From the NCBI RefSeq assembly GCF_004770045.1, contig NZ_RQFO01000016.1, positions 335,501-399,500 on the forward strand: a stretch of DNA of 64,000 nt, in the 5' to 3' direction. This DNA comes from Leptospira montravelensis. GTDB taxonomy: Bacteria; Spirochaetota; Leptospiria; Leptospirales; Leptospiraceae. Shown one piece after another: positions 1-10,139 of the stretch (position 1 is its first letter; each line of letters opens with the position of its first letter). The notes below the pieces were generated by a model. That model did not search any database, had not been told where the DNA came from, and saw only the letters and a list, made by a program, of their open reading frames with translations. Made by a program: the position numbers and the translations under genes.

Positions 1-391
1 TTTGGAAACCTTCCAAAAAACGATCCAACAATATAATTTCCGAGATGACTACCTCCTCATTCTTTGCATTAAAAACTTTTTGCTCCATAACATGAGACAC
101 AGTAAATTCTAAATTTTCTAATTCACTTTTCGTATCAATGATACTTAAATTGGATTGTAATGCAAAACCAACAAATTGATTGATTAGAAAATTCGTTTCC
201 ACTTTCTCTGTTTTGTTTTCATACCAAAGAATTTCTAAAATTCCATTTCTAAAAGCAAACATCCCGCTTTGAAAGGATCCATAATTTGTTAAGGGTATTA
301 AAGTGGTTAACTGAAATCGATTTTTTAAAAACTGAAATGTTTTTTCTGGTTCATAAGAATAGAGAAGGAAATGATCGAAATTGGAAATCAT
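1..391 (-). CDS. VOC/glyoxalase-like protein, C-terminus beyond window
   Basis: An open frame reads leftward from an ATG at 391 and runs off the window edge, so only about the first 130 residues are visible. It starts MISNFDHFLLYSYEPEKTF and continues through a stretch resembling the first half of a VOC (glyoxalase/bleomycin-resistance) fold: an N-terminal strand with His, a helix, then a segment around FRNGILEILWYENK. That resemblance is weak and inferred by eye. No signal peptide is seen. The gene lies upstream-oriented from nothing visible, and about 110 bases separate its start from the next leftward gene. Function is unknown. Confidence 0.6.
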   Translation of the reverse strand, partial: MISNFDHFLLYSYEPEKTFQFLKNRFQLTTLIPLTNYGSFQSGMFAFRNGILEILWYENKTEKVETNFLINQFVGFALQSNLSIIDTKSELENLEFTVSHVMEQKVFNAKNEEVVISEIILLDRFLEGFQ

Positions 392-500
392 GACAGCCTA
401 TGTTTTATCTATCCCAATGAAACAATTCCCAGGGTCTATGGCCTTTACATAATAGTATATCTTCTCTTTCTATTTTCATTTTTGGTCTTAGATTCATCCG

Positions 501-1463
501 TTAATCAATTATGAATATTTTCTTAACTTGTTGGGGTAAATAAATCTGAAACTTTTGTTCTGCACAATCTTCTTTATTCTTATATAACAGGGCGACCCTA
601 TAGTAATAAGTGCCGGAATTGTTTATCGCGCTTATAACTTTTTTTTCTATTCCGTTAGAATGAATTTCCATTTCAATCGGAGAAAATACTTCGTTTTTTG
701 CAATTTGAACTATATAATTCTGGAATTTTCCTGTGACAAATCTCTTTAATTCACCTAGGTCTTGCGTAATACCACAGTCGATTTCATTATCGTAAACTGA
801 TGGTTCAGTAACTCCATAATAGTTTTTATAAATCCATTCAAAGTTTATCATTTCGGATTTTTGAAAGGTATCACCATCTTTCGGAGTTATAGAAATTATT
901 TGGTCATCCATATCGGCAAGTAACCAAAAAAGGGAAATCCTACTATAGTCTGATTCCAAATTTCCAACAGCTGAAGTATTAATAAAAGCTATACTTACTA
1001 AAACTGGAGTTAAATATTTTAATAAGGTTAAATTTTTTCCTGACTGTTTCTTTTTAAGATTATAAAATAACAATAGCAATGGAATGTAAACGATTAAGCA
1101 GAATATATCCGTTTGGTCAGCAGTTCCTTTTGAAGGAATAAAAAACCATAGAATTTTAGTTATGAAATCATTCGTTTTTTGGTTTAAGTTCAATAGAATG
1201 AATATAAGAGCTACTACAAATAGACTAACGAATAAAACGATTGATTCTTCTACCTTATACTTTTTAATATTACAAATAAACAAAACTATTACAGACAGAA
1301 GTAATGGAGCTAAAAACAAACCAATGATATCGCTTATTTTTCCTGTTATTTCATTTTGAAATATAGATTTGAAAAATGAATCGTTCAAAATCCAAATGAT
1401 CACAGCAAAGAATGAATACTTTGTCGAAAGAATTTTTACAGAGATATTATCCGAAATTCTCAT
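501..1463 (-). CDS. Multi-pass membrane protein of unknown function
   Basis: This is a 320-residue protein. The first ~175 residues hold four to five hydrophobic segments and the rest is a predicted soluble, extracytoplasmic-type domain. Residues ~27-55 carry an ND...TGKISDIIGLFLAPLLL stretch. I recognise this from a widespread uncharacterised bacterial membrane family (ND..K...TGK.SD..GL...PLLL), so family membership is likely but its function is not known. The C-terminal domain has a few cysteines and ends in a basic, hydrophobic tail. The start ATG overlaps the stop of the preceding gene (TAATG at 1461-1465), so the two are probably co-translated. Confidence 0.7.
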   Translation of the reverse strand: MRISDNISVKILSTKYSFFAVIIWILNDSFFKSIFQNEITGKISDIIGLFLAPLLLSVIVLFICNIKKYKVEESIVLFVSLFVVALIFILLNLNQKTNDFITKILWFFIPSKGTADQTDIFCLIVYIPLLLLFYNLKKKQSGKNLTLLKYLTPVLVSIAFINTSAVGNLESDYSRISLFWLLADMDDQIISITPKDGDTFQKSEMINFEWIYKNYYGVTEPSVYDNEIDCGITQDLGELKRFVTGKFQNYIVQIAKNEVFSPIEMEIHSNGIEKKVISAINNSGTYYYRVALLYKNKEDCAEQKFQIYLPQQVKKIFIID

Positions 1464-1894
1464 TAGATTTCTTCCTTGAATGTTTCAAATATTTTCCAAT
1501 TTTCGATTGGGCGAAAATTACAGGATTGGTGGCGTGTGAAGATAAGAGTATTTACATATTCCCGATCGCCTTCATTGGTTTTTATATCTTTGGTAGGACA
1601 AGGCATTACCGACAAAGATCTCAAACAATGGTTTAATGCCTTTTTATCATAAAAAACTCTACTTGCATTCGAACCACCACCGATCTGCACCCAAGGATAC
1701 GGTTCTTCTTCTTCATTTCCTAATTCAGAAATTGCATAGGCTCGTCCGGCATTATAACCACAACTAATAGTTTTTAATAAAATAATTTTTGCGATTTCTC
1801 TTTCTGCTTCACTTTTTCTGATAGTATCCTGTCCCTTCAGAATCACGAGGCAATTTATAAAATATAAGAAAATTAACAGATAGATTCTATGCAT
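1463..1894 (-). CDS. Small secreted protein of unknown function
   Basis: This is about 143 residues from the ATG at 1894; an in-frame TTG three codons upstream is the alternative start. The N-terminus (MHRIYLLIFLYFINCLVILKG) is a signal peptide or anchor. The mature part contains three cysteines (in SCGYN, HCLRS and PCPTK contexts) and one more near the C-terminus (QSCNF), which would suit disulfides in the periplasm. No known domain is recognised. It overlaps the following membrane-protein gene by one base (TAATG), suggesting a two-gene unit. It is divergent from the gene at 1999, with about 100 bases between. Confidence 0.6.
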   Translation of the reverse strand: MHRIYLLIFLYFINCLVILKGQDTIRKSEAEREIAKIILLKTISCGYNAGRAYAISELGNEEEEPYPWVQIGGGSNASRVFYDKKALNHCLRSLSVMPCPTKDIKTNEGDREYVNTLIFTRHQSCNFRPIENWKIFETFKEEI

Positions 1895-1998
1895 ATAGAA
1901 CAATGGAAAGATCTAAAACCACCATCTAACTCCATGTTACCTTATCGTATTCCCAAAGATAAAGCACAAAAACTCAAACCAAATCCGTCTAACAACAA

Positions 1999-2625
1999 AT
2001 GTTTCCAGAAAAACCAGTTTGGATTTGGAAGGGTGATCCCGAATTTGCCTTATTACAGTTAATCCTTCTGATTCTTTTCTTTTATCTTAGCTTTCGGATC
2101 AGTGCCTACCTCACTTATCGGTTTGAACTTGTAAGTATGCACAGCAAACGACTCGACAGATTGGCGTTTCGTGCGGGCTGTACTAGGGTGGAACGAGACC
2201 TTCTTCAGTCTTTTTACTCGCAACTAGACCGACGCCATCGTGTGTTACTGGCACACAACCACGCAAAAGAATACCTACGCCAACATTTGCTCCATTATAT
2301 ATCTGCTTTGGATACAAAAGATTTCCCCAGTTTCCTTTCTTTGGTCTCGAAATTTTTGGGAACGGCAAATGACCCGAGACCCATTATGGGAATTCGAGAA
2401 TTTGCCATTGTACAAGCTGGGACGAAAACTTATTTCGCACAAGTTGTTGATCCAGGATTCGGGGAAGTCCGACTCAAATTGGGACTGAATGGAAGTCGTC
2501 TTTCCACGCCAGGAAACGTCCGAGTCACCGTATACCGAAACCCAAAAGGACTCCAGAACATTCGAGGCGAGGCAAGATGGGAGGCTCCGGCCTCACTTTT
2601 CTTCCTACCTGAGAACTTGAATTGA
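1999..2625 (+). CDS. Membrane-anchored protein upstream of mreC, function unknown
   Basis: This is a 208-residue protein. A single hydrophobic segment at residues ~15-37 follows a short N-terminus and would anchor the remainder in the cytoplasm. Residues ~45-110 are Arg/His/Leu-rich and helical. Residues ~125-200 look like a small beta domain (strands around REFAIVQAG, TYFAQVVD, VRLKLGL, VRVTVYR). It resembles a PilZ-type or other small beta-barrel sensory module only in general outline, so I do not assign one. It precedes mreC by 66 bases on the same strand, so it may be the first gene of the cell-elongation operon. Confidence 0.6.
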   Translation: MFPEKPVWIWKGDPEFALLQLILLILFFYLSFRISAYLTYRFELVSMHSKRLDRLAFRAGCTRVERDLLQSFYSQLDRRHRVLLAHNHAKEYLRQHLLHYISALDTKDFPSFLSLVSKFLGTANDPRPIMGIREFAIVQAGTKTYFAQVVDPGFGEVRLKLGLNGSRLSTPGNVRVTVYRNPKGLQNIRGEARWEAPASLFFLPENLN

Positions 2626-2691
2626 AAAATTGGCCAAAATTGATTCTCGCTTGAAAGATTCTTTCCGCTAAAATTAATGTGACATAAGTCC

Positions 2692-3873
2692 ATGAAGTGG
2701 AATCGCATCAATCAAAATGACGAATTGTTTTCCCTACTCTTCGTATTCCTGTTTTCCTTTACTTCCCTAATTTGGAACGGCAACTTCATGGTAAGAGGGA
2801 TTGCCAGCTTTCAGGGTGTAGGCGACTTTTTTTCTGGGTCCTTTGATTCCTTTGGATCCCTTATCAAAAGTAGCTATAACAAACTTGAATCTTTCGAACG
2901 TGTCAGAGAAGAACGCGATTCTTGTTTGAACGTCATGGAAGAATACCGCCAACTTTCCAAAGATGTCGAAAGATTGAAGGCCGAAAATGCCATCCTTAGA
3001 CAAGAGTTAAACTTTCCGCTTCATTTAGATTATCCTTCTGTAAGAGCGGAAGTATTGAGTGTTCGTTTAAATGCGATTTATAGAACCATCATCATCAACA
3101 AAGGTTCAGAAGTAGGTATCAAACCTTATATGCCTGTTGTGGCTCGTGCTTTGGATGAAAAAGGAAAATTTACGGAAGCATTAGTTGGCAAAATTATTGC
3201 CGTATCCAAAGGATCGGCAGTCATCCAGCCCATCATCAATTCTAACTTTTCTATGGGAGTTTCTATTCCAGGAACCAATCTTTGGGCTTCACTCAATGGA
3301 AACAGCGGTCGTGGCACTGACGTTTTGTTGGATTATATTGATGCAGGGATTGTGATTGATCCAAAAGCCATTGGTAATTTTCCCATGGGACCAAACCCTC
3401 CACCTACATCAGCTAACACTATGTTTACGGAAGGGTTTAGTAAAATCGGAAAAGCAGTTTTTAGTTCTGGAGGATCTGGAGTATTTCCACAAGGAATCCC
3501 TGTGGGAACGATTATCGAAGAAGGTCCAAGGAATGGATCATTTAAAACTGCCATCTTACGTCCGTTTGTTGAATTTGATAAACTATTACACGTGATTGTT
3601 TTAAAGAAACAACCTGAAAAATGGAGAGAAGAGTGGCCCGCTGAAAAAACTATCCAAATTGATGGCCCTTATTTTGGCGAAATTGATTTTCCTAAAGAAA
3701 AAGATTATAACAAAAAAGGAAAAGAACCTGAAAAAAGACAAGGGAACTTTCCTTCTACTTTCGGAAATCCTCAGTATACAAAACCTTCTGTGAATACAAA
3801 TACACCTGATTCGACACCCACAACGCCTACCGCTCCTTCCACACAAGAAGGTCCTAAGGAGGTAACACCATGA
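2692..3873 (+). CDS. mreC: Rod shape-determining protein MreC
   Basis: MreC is a bitopic scaffold of the elongasome that links MreB filaments and MreD to PBP2/RodA in the periplasm. This 393-residue copy has an N-terminal membrane segment (~15-35), a coiled coil (~65-105, with the ERVREERDS and [16 protein letters not shown] heptads), and then the two-domain beta-barrel region (~115-305, including [18 protein letters not shown] and [16 protein letters not shown] motifs typical of the family). A Pro/Thr/Glu-rich tail of about 80 residues after the conserved core is longer than in E. coli MreC. Its stop overlaps the mreD start by four bases (ATGA), with a GGAGG Shine-Dalgarno sequence just before it. 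Confidence 0.93.
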   Translation: MKWNRINQNDELFSLLFVFLFSFTSLIWNGNFMVRGIASFQGVGDFFSGSFDSFGSLIKSSYNKLESFERVREERDSCLNVMEEYRQLSKDVERLKAENAILRQELNFPLHLDYPSVRAEVLSVRLNAIYRTIIINKGSEVGIKPYMPVVARALDEKGKFTEALVGKIIAVSKGSAVIQPIINSNFSMGVSIPGTNLWASLNGNSGRGTDVLLDYIDAGIVIDPKAIGNFPMGPNPPPTSANTMFTEGFSKIGKAVFSSGGSGVFPQGIPVGTIIEEGPRNGSFKTAILRPFVEFDKLLHVIVLKKQPEKWREEWPAEKTIQIDGPYFGEIDFPKEKDYNKKGKEPEKRQGNFPSTFGNPQYTKPSVNTNTPDSTPTTPTAPSTQEGPKEVTP

Positions 3874-4385
3874 TTTTAGACAAACTGTTTATCGTCATAG
3901 GTTTGTTACTCTCCCATTTTCTAAATGGATCCAATCTATTTGAATTAGGAAATGCCATTCGACCGGATTTTATGGTGATCTTTGTTGTCTTTTTTGCCTT
4001 AAGAAAAGGACCACTTTATGGATTATGGCTTGGTTTTTTTGGCGGGTTACTCACAGATACGGCGCTAGGTGGGGAGATAGGTGGGGACAATATTGTTTAC
4101 TACAAAATTGGACTTCATTCTTTTTCCTATGCCATCATCGGATATTTTGTTGGAAAAGTAATGCGAAGTTCTTACACTGAGAACTATATTTCCATTACGA
4201 TTTATATTCTCGGATTTACCTTTTTATCCCGACTCATTACTTATCTTTTATTTTTGATGTTTTTCCATTCGAACCAAAGTTATTCCTTTTTATATGTATC
4301 ATTATACAATGCCTTCATTGGTCCGGCTTTGTTCTTTTTATTTTCTTGGGCCTTCCGATTGGATGCGGACGAGGTTAGACAATGA
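3870..4385 (+). CDS. mreD: Rod shape-determining protein MreD
   Basis: This is a 171-residue integral membrane protein with five to six hydrophobic segments and little else, the usual size for MreD. The family binds MreC and modulates PBP2/RodA activity in lateral wall synthesis. Motifs include the N-terminal [18 protein letters not shown] and the [12 protein letters not shown] segment, which fit the MreD consensus (RP.....L..A...G...G...GF..GL..D). The ATGs of mreD and mrdA each sit in a four-base ATGA overlap with the previous gene, so translational coupling is expected across the cluster. Confidence 0.9.
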   Translation: MILDKLFIVIGLLLSHFLNGSNLFELGNAIRPDFMVIFVVFFALRKGPLYGLWLGFFGGLLTDTALGGEIGGDNIVYYKIGLHSFSYAIIGYFVGKVMRSSYTENYISITIYILGFTFLSRLITYLLFLMFFHSNQSYSFLYVSLYNAFIGPALFFLFSWAFRLDADEVRQ

Positions 4386-6319
4386 GCCAGTCGGCATCTG
4401 AGTTTCGTTTAGAAACAAGTTTCCGTAAACGATTGTATTTCTTTACGGGGATGATTGTATTTACACTCACTGCCTACATTCTCCAGTTGTTTAATTTACA
4501 AATTGTTCAAGGTAGTGAAAACTCATTAAAGGCAGAACGTTTTGTTCGCAGAAGTGAATCCATTCCAGCTGACCGGGGCAATATTTTTGATAGGAACTTT
4601 CTCACACCAGAAACGAGCCAACCTTTAGTTTCCAATTCCGCTTCTCTCGATGTAATTCTTAATACTAGTTTATTAAAGAACGATCCAAGAAAGGTAAAAG
4701 TTTTTATTTATAAATTCTGCGAAGCTCTTTCTATCCCCATCGTTTATTATGAAAAAGAACTGCAAGACTCCCGGTTGATCAAAAAAATTCGTTCCCGAGA
4801 ACCTTTTGTACTTTTAGAGGGAATCTCACGGGAACAACAAGAAAGAATCCTCGTTCTGGATAATATCAACCGGTATGTGTATTTGGTTTCTTCACCCGCT
4901 CGAGTGTACCACATGGGCCCCGCTCTTTCGCATGTGACTGGTTATGTGGGAAAACCAACTACCAGCGATTTACAAGAAAAAGAAATCAAAACTTACCAAC
5001 TCATAGGGAAAGGTGGAATCGAATCTCTCTATGATACTACCCTCCGTGGTCAGGATGGATTTCGCATCCAAAAAAGAAATACTGAAGGAAATATTGAAGA
5101 AGAACGTGTCATCGAACATTCTGTTCCTGGTAATAATTTAATTTTAACCATCGACCGCGATATGCAAATTGCCGCCTATCGTGCATTAAAAGGGGTAAGA
5201 GGAACTGTTCTTGCTATCAAAGCCACTACGGGGGAAGTTTTGGCAATGGCATCAAATCCAGCCTATGACCCAAATATTTTATCTGGCAAAAATAAACTAG
5301 ATCGTTCTAACCACTTTACACGTGTTACGAACAATGGTGGATTTTTGAATTTAGCAATCCAATCTAGGTTCCCTCCTGCATCTACCTTTAAAACACTCGT
5401 TGGCCTTGCCGCAATGGAAAGTGAACATAAAATCAATTTTGATCCAAAACAAACTTTTTCCTGCCCAGCAAGTTTTACCCTCAAGTCAACCTTTAAAGGT
5501 GTTCCAGACCAAGTCTTTTATAACTGGGATAAAAAGAATCATGGAGAGTTGAATCTAGCACAAGCACTAGAAAAATCCAATTCTGTTTATTTTTATCAAT
5601 TAGGTTATAAACTAGGTGCAGAACCAATTCTCGCCTACTCACGGTTATTTGGTTTAGACAAAAAAACGGGTATCGACCTTCCTGGCGAAGCCACTGGATT
5701 TATTCCTAGTTCCGATTGGAAAAAAAGAACTTACGGTAACAAGTGGTTTGATGGAGATACGGTAAACCTTTCTATCGGACAAGGTTTTATATCTGTGACA
5801 CCGATTGAGATGGCACTTTTTTATATGGCAGTTGTCAACAATGGAAAAATATATAAACCTTATATTGTATCTGAAATTAGAAGCCCTCTTGATAACTCTC
5901 TCATTCAAAAGACAGAACCTACAATATTAAGAGACATTCCTTTGAAACGTTCTACAGTGGAAGCACTCAAAGAAGGATTGTACTTAGTAGGATATTCAGG
6001 AACTGCGTCTGGTGTACTTAACTCACCTACACTTCCAGAAATTGCAGGTAAAACAGGAACGGCACAAACAAGAAGGCGAGGTGCTTCCTCATCTAACCAC
6101 GCTTGGTTCATTGGTTACGCACCTGTGAATGCACCTCCCGAAAAACAAATATTAGTTGCTGCGTTCGTAGAATATGGAGTAGGTGGTGCTGCCTCTGCGG
6201 CTCCTGCAGCACGTGAAGTCTTCAAAGCAGCTTTCCCTCCTGGGTCTTTCCCAAGAACAGATAGGTCACGTGCTAAAACAATGGAAGAAGAAGCACCAGT
6301 AGAACAAGAGGCATTTTAA
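4382..6319 (+). CDS. mrdA: Penicillin-binding protein 2 (elongation transpeptidase)
   Basis: This is a class B PBP that cross-links peptidoglycan during cylindrical growth, working with RodA. Of its 645 residues, ~15-38 form the membrane anchor, ~60-240 the dimerisation/pedestal domain, and ~250-615 the transpeptidase. The catalytic motifs are directly visible: S334-T-F-K337 (nucleophile Ser334), S399-N-S401 in the SxN position, and K557-T-G-T-A. The third residue of the SxN motif is Ser rather than Asn/Asp, which is unusual. The C-terminus is a short acidic tail. The stop overlaps the rodA start (TAATG). Confidence 0.95.
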   Translation: MSQSASEFRLETSFRKRLYFFTGMIVFTLTAYILQLFNLQIVQGSENSLKAERFVRRSESIPADRGNIFDRNFLTPETSQPLVSNSASLDVILNTSLLKNDPRKVKVFIYKFCEALSIPIVYYEKELQDSRLIKKIRSREPFVLLEGISREQQERILVLDNINRYVYLVSSPARVYHMGPALSHVTGYVGKPTTSDLQEKEIKTYQLIGKGGIESLYDTTLRGQDGFRIQKRNTEGNIEEERVIEHSVPGNNLILTIDRDMQIAAYRALKGVRGTVLAIKATTGEVLAMASNPAYDPNILSGKNKLDRSNHFTRVTNNGGFLNLAIQSRFPPASTFKTLVGLAAMESEHKINFDPKQTFSCPASFTLKSTFKGVPDQVFYNWDKKNHGELNLAQALEKSNSVYFYQLGYKLGAEPILAYSRLFGLDKKTGIDLPGEATGFIPSSDWKKRTYGNKWFDGDTVNLSIGQGFISVTPIEMALFYMAVVNNGKIYKPYIVSEIRSPLDNSLIQKTEPTILRDIPLKRSTVEALKEGLYLVGYSGTASGVLNSPTLPEIAGKTGTAQTRRRGASSSNHAWFIGYAPVNAPPEKQILVAAFVEYGVGGAASAAPAAREVFKAAFPPGSFPRTDRSRAKTMEEEAPVEQEAF

Positions 6320-7833
6320 TGGCTGATCGCAATACAGAAAAACTAGATTTTTTTCTCATTTTTTCCGTTGTCCTAGTGGCAATGGCAGGAGTCCTAACTT
6401 TATACACACAAGAAGCAAACACCGCTGATGGGCTCGGACGATGGTATAAACAGTTTACGTTTGTTTTCGTTGGTCTGATCTCCATGTGGTTTATGTCAAG
6501 AATCAACTATCAGCTGATAGGTTCGTATGCCCTTTTCATTTATCTCTTTTCAATTGTTTTACTGATTCTAACCCTGATACCAGGAATTGGATACCTTCCT
6601 TCCGGTCGTGGTGCTCGTTCTTGGTTAAAACTAGGTCCCATTACTCTCCAAGCATCCGAGTTTTCAAAACTAGCCACAGTGATTCTACTTGGACAATATT
6701 TAGTTTTAAAAGAAAAAGAAATGCACAAAATCACTGTATTAATTGTGCCTTTTATCATTTGTTTGGTTCCAATGTTATTCATCATTTTACAACCAGACTT
6801 TGGAACTGCCGTATCTTTTTTGCCAATGTTATTCACCATGTTATACTTAGGTGGAGCTGATATTTTACATGTGGGATCCCTACTTACTTTCGGTGGAATT
6901 TCCCTCATGGTTCCCATGTACCTTGCATACTCACAACTTACTCTCATCCAACCACTCATTGATTTACTTCGCAAAGATAACAAGGTAGAACTTGTATCCA
7001 TAGTAAACCAACTCCAAGGAAAAATTTGGTTAATTTTGGATGGGAAAAAAGTTTCTGGTCTAACTTTACCTGGTATCGAAAACCCAAAGAACCTACAGAT
7101 GATTCGGGAAGCAGCTGAAATTGTAAAAGATGAATATGCAAGTCTCGGATATAAAATTCTATCAAACGAAGCCTTTATGTTTGGTCTCGGTGGAACACTT
7201 GCCCTCATTAGTTTGGTAATGATTTTTATTCGAATTGCACGCGGTTCCAAAAATCTTAGAAACTACTACATCACTATTGGAATTTTAGGACTGTCCATCT
7301 TATCTGCCATTGCCGTCCACAAATCCATTCCCTTCCGCGAAAACCAAGTCATTCGTCTTACTGCTTTTCTCAATCCAGACCAATTCAAACAAGGAGCGGG
7401 TTACCAACTCCGAGCATCCAAACCCGCAGTGGGTTCAGGGAAGGTATTTGGAAAAGGATTATTTCACGGAGAGATGACGGAAGGTCGTGTCCCTCATGTT
7501 CCCGAATCGGGAACAGACTTTATTTTTGCATCATGGGCAGAACAAACAGGTTTTTTTGGTAGTGTTCTTCTTTTATTTTTTCTTATGTCAATCCCTCTCC
7601 GAGGACTTCAAATTAGTTTTGAAAGTAAGGACCGATTTGGATCCCTACTGGCTGCAGGAATTGTTGCTATGATCTTTTTTCATATTGCAATTAACGTGGG
7701 GATTGTGATTGGACTACTACCTGTAACAGGTGTTCCACTGACATTTATGAGTTATGGTGGCTCGCATTTGGTGATGGCAATGACTGCCGTTGGGATTATC
7801 TTATCTATTAAAAAACGTAAGTTTGCGAACTAA
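6319..7833 (+). CDS. rodA: SEDS peptidoglycan polymerase RodA, with large insertion
   Basis: RodA is the lipid II glycosyltransferase of the elongasome and the partner of PBP2. Family hallmarks are visible: [17 protein letters not shown], the QPDFGTA loop containing the conserved Asp, [13 protein letters not shown], a [18 protein letters not shown] block, and [11 protein letters not shown] near the end. At 504 residues it is about 100 longer than the usual ~370-400. The excess is a soluble, charged segment at residues ~208-282 between two membrane segments ([14 protein letters not shown]...[14 protein letters not shown]). It is the last gene of the mre/mrd cluster; a coiled-coil protein gene begins nine bases after the stop. 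Confidence 0.94.
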   Translation: MADRNTEKLDFFLIFSVVLVAMAGVLTLYTQEANTADGLGRWYKQFTFVFVGLISMWFMSRINYQLIGSYALFIYLFSIVLLILTLIPGIGYLPSGRGARSWLKLGPITLQASEFSKLATVILLGQYLVLKEKEMHKITVLIVPFIICLVPMLFIILQPDFGTAVSFLPMLFTMLYLGGADILHVGSLLTFGGISLMVPMYLAYSQLTLIQPLIDLLRKDNKVELVSIVNQLQGKIWLILDGKKVSGLTLPGIENPKNLQMIREAAEIVKDEYASLGYKILSNEAFMFGLGGTLALISLVMIFIRIARGSKNLRNYYITIGILGLSILSAIAVHKSIPFRENQVIRLTAFLNPDQFKQGAGYQLRASKPAVGSGKVFGKGLFHGEMTEGRVPHVPESGTDFIFASWAEQTGFFGSVLLLFFLMSIPLRGLQISFESKDRFGSLLAAGIVAMIFFHIAINVGIVIGLLPVTGVPLTFMSYGGSHLVMAMTAVGIILSIKKRKFAN

Positions 7834-7841
7834 GATCCAAG

Positions 7842-8606
7842 ATGAAACCGACCAAAAAAATATTGGGGGCAGAAGAGTTCTTTCAGACTAAAATCAAATT
7901 AGAAAATGAATTGATTCGTTTGGAAGAACTCGAAAGGGAATCAAAAATTCATATCTCCTCAATGATTAAGTTTTCAGAACAACTGATTCAACTTTCTGAA
8001 ACAAACGAATCGCCTTACTTTTTACAAAGAAGCAAACGTTTAAATGCAGAAATTTTAAAGTTCAAAATCAAAAATGAATACAAACAAAAAGAATTTGATA
8101 CACTTTTCCATATCTTAGAAAAAATTAAATCTGAAGATAAAATTGAGTTTTTGGATTCCGCTTTAAAAAGTAGAATCAACCGCATTGCAAATCGTCTCTC
8201 AGTAAAAAAACAAATTCCAGCTTCATCGCAAGATCTTAAAGATAAGTTGGTTTTCATTTGTTATGTGTTAGAAGGTGTAAACTTTTTAGTTCCTAAAAAA
8301 AATTATCGTATACTCCGTGACATTCCTGCTTTCAAAAAACAATTACGCATCAAAGAAAAATTCGTACCTTTATTTCCAGGACCTGGGTTCGTACTTATGG
8401 AAGAAGGCGAAAAAAAACAAAAAAATGTAATTTTAATGAAAGACTCTTCAAAAAAGGAACATGGATTTTATTTTGATGAGCTAAAAGAAGATTGGGCAGT
8501 ATCTAAAACATCTTTGGAAGGATTGATAGAAAAGGATTCTACAAACGAAAAAATCTTAGGAAAAATAAAACGAAAAGGAAAGTTATACCACTTAGTTAAA
8601 ATTTAG
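7842..8606 (+). CDS. Coiled-coil protein of unknown function downstream of rodA
   Basis: This is a 254-residue protein with no signal peptide and no cysteine pairs. Residues ~15-110 are strongly helical and charged (Lys/Glu/Leu-rich), consistent with a coiled coil. Residues ~130-250 appear globular and basic (KLVFICYVLEGVNFLVP, KEKFVPLFPGPGFVLM). I do not recognise a family. It begins nine bases after the rodA stop and so is probably in the same transcript, but its GC-poor, Lys-rich composition differs little from the surrounding genes. Its last 15 bases overlap the convergent ribF gene. Confidence 0.6.
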   Translation: MKPTKKILGAEEFFQTKIKLENELIRLEELERESKIHISSMIKFSEQLIQLSETNESPYFLQRSKRLNAEILKFKIKNEYKQKEFDTLFHILEKIKSEDKIEFLDSALKSRINRIANRLSVKKQIPASSQDLKDKLVFICYVLEGVNFLVPKKNYRILRDIPAFKKQLRIKEKFVPLFPGPGFVLMEEGEKKQKNVILMKDSSKKEHGFYFDELKEDWAVSKTSLEGLIEKDSTNEKILGKIKRKGKLYHLVKI

Positions 8607-9524
8607 GATTCGGCTACTCTCTTCTTTATCTTTTGTTAGTTGGTTTTTTAGTTCGTCTAAACCGCTAAATTTTTTCTCATCTCTGATTTTACTAACAATT
8701 TCTAATTCTACATATTTTCCATACAAATCACCATCAAAATCAAAAACATTGACTTCCACATGTAATCCGATTCCGTCAAAGGTAGGATTATGGCCAATGT
8801 TAACCATACCTTTGTGGTCACGGCCATCAAACTTTGCAAAACAAGCATATACACCAATGGATGGTAATAGTTTATCTTCGGGAACTTTGATATTGGCAGT
8901 TGGGAACCCAATGGTTCTTCCTCGTTTGGCACCTTCAAACACAATGCCTGTTATGTGATAATTTCTTCCAAGAAGAATTTTTGCTTCTTCCATTTCCCCT
9001 TTTTCCAAAAATCCTCTGATGAGGGAAGAGGAAATTTTACTTTCCTTTTTCAGAACAGCTTCCTTTAATTCGACCGCATAACCATATTTAGTTTTATTGG
9101 AATCGAGTAATGTAAAATCACCGCGCCGTTCTGCTCCAAAAAAATGATTATAACCAATTACAATATGTTTAGCATTCAAAGTTTGAATCATAATTTTTTC
9201 TAAAAAGTCTTCTGCAGACATTTTTGAAAGTTCTAAAGTAAAATCTAAAACAACCAAGTAGTCGATCCCAAACCCACGGATGAGTTCTTCTTTTTCTGTT
9301 TCCGATGAAAGGTATTTGAAATTTGGTTTTTTTCCTAGAACCACAGATGGATTGGGAAAGTAAGTCACAACGACAGAGGGAAGATTTAAATCCTTTGCTT
9401 TTTCCACAGTTCGCAAGAGTAGGGTCTGGTGGCCCACGTGGATTCCATCAAAGTTGCCGAGTGTCAAAGAGGAGCCATTTTGAAACTCGTTTTGGATCGA
9501 TTCTAAAGAGCGAATAATTTTCAA
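8592..9524 (-). CDS. ribF: Bifunctional riboflavin kinase / FAD synthetase
   Basis: The enzyme converts riboflavin to FMN and then FAD in the cytosol. The N-terminal nucleotidyltransferase domain shows GNFDGIHVGHQ (~23-33) and a second IGYNHFFG motif (~123-130). The C-terminal flavokinase domain shows RGRTIGFPTANI (~202-213) and the NIGHNPTFDG block (~243-252). Length (310) matches the family. The start is a TTG at 9524, chosen because it gives the usual ~20 residues before the GNFDG motif and no in-frame ATG lies nearby. The 3' end overlaps the convergent gene at 7842-8606 by 15 bases. Confidence 0.94.
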   Translation of the reverse strand: MKIIRSLESIQNEFQNGSSLTLGNFDGIHVGHQTLLLRTVEKAKDLNLPSVVVTYFPNPSVVLGKKPNFKYLSSETEKEELIRGFGIDYLVVLDFTLELSKMSAEDFLEKIMIQTLNAKHIVIGYNHFFGAERRGDFTLLDSNKTKYGYAVELKEAVLKKESKISSSLIRGFLEKGEMEEAKILLGRNYHITGIVFEGAKRGRTIGFPTANIKVPEDKLLPSIGVYACFAKFDGRDHKGMVNIGHNPTFDGIGLHVEVNVFDFDGDLYGKYVELEIVSKIRDEKKFSGLDELKNQLTKDKEESSRILNFN

Positions 9525-9569
9525 AGGGGGACTTGTCTCGTTTTCCGATACTTGTACTAGGTGCTTCCA

Positions 9570-10130
9570 TTGAAACTACGAATCCTTCTCCTAACGGCAA
9601 TCTTTTTATCTAACTTTGCTTCGATGTCGGCATCAGACTCCCTCATACCCAAAAAAGACTTCGGATTAGAAGAAGGTTTACTCCCTGAAGATATTGCCAC
9701 CTTTCCTGAACTAAAAACTTGGGCCATCTACCAATCTTACGAGTTAGAACCAGATGCACCTCACTTAGGACTCCAGGATTATATTTGCCGAATGGTACCA
9801 GAAACTGGACTCCAATTCCTTTTGGAAAAACAGGTGATCTCTAAATCAACAGTTTACCTTTACTTAGACCTCACTCGTTACCGTCCCTTGAAAGGCTCCA
9901 AATTCAAACCTAGAAAACTAAATATTCTAGTGAACGGAAGGCCAAAAATTTCTGTCTATGTGGATCGAAACCAAAATTTCACAAATCCCGTGGAAATTCC
10001 TTTAGAACCTTCCGAATACCCAGATGGAAAGATATATGTGGATTTAGTGCCTAGCCATAACTCGCTTGGTCGATTTTGGGGGATTTGGGATGCGTATGTT
10101 TTGGAAAATCGTTTGGATGCGAAAAACTAA
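9570..10130 (+). CDS. Secreted protein of unknown function
   Basis: This is a protein of about 186 residues with a clear signal peptide (MKLRILLLTAIFLSNFASMSAS). I prefer the TTG start at 9570 because an AGGTG sequence lies seven bases upstream; a GTG at 9561 in the same frame is possible and adds three residues. The mature part is beta-rich (STVYLYLDLTRY, LNILVNGRPKISVYVD, GKIYVDLVP) with one cysteine, suggesting a small beta-sandwich, but no named domain is recognised. It converges on the STAS gene with nine bases between the stops. Confidence 0.6.
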   Translation: MKLRILLLTAIFLSNFASMSASDSLIPKKDFGLEEGLLPEDIATFPELKTWAIYQSYELEPDAPHLGLQDYICRMVPETGLQFLLEKQVISKSTVYLYLDLTRYRPLKGSKFKPRKLNILVNGRPKISVYVDRNQNFTNPVEIPLEPSEYPDGKIYVDLVPSHNSLGRFWGIWDAYVLENRLDAKN

Positions 10131-10139
10131 AAGAAAGGT

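Noticed and set aside
6540..7250. Long open frame on the minus strand inside rodA (236 codons)
   Set aside because: It is antisense to a clear RodA with family motifs; composition is Arg/Pro/Ser-rich as expected for a shadow frame, with no SD.
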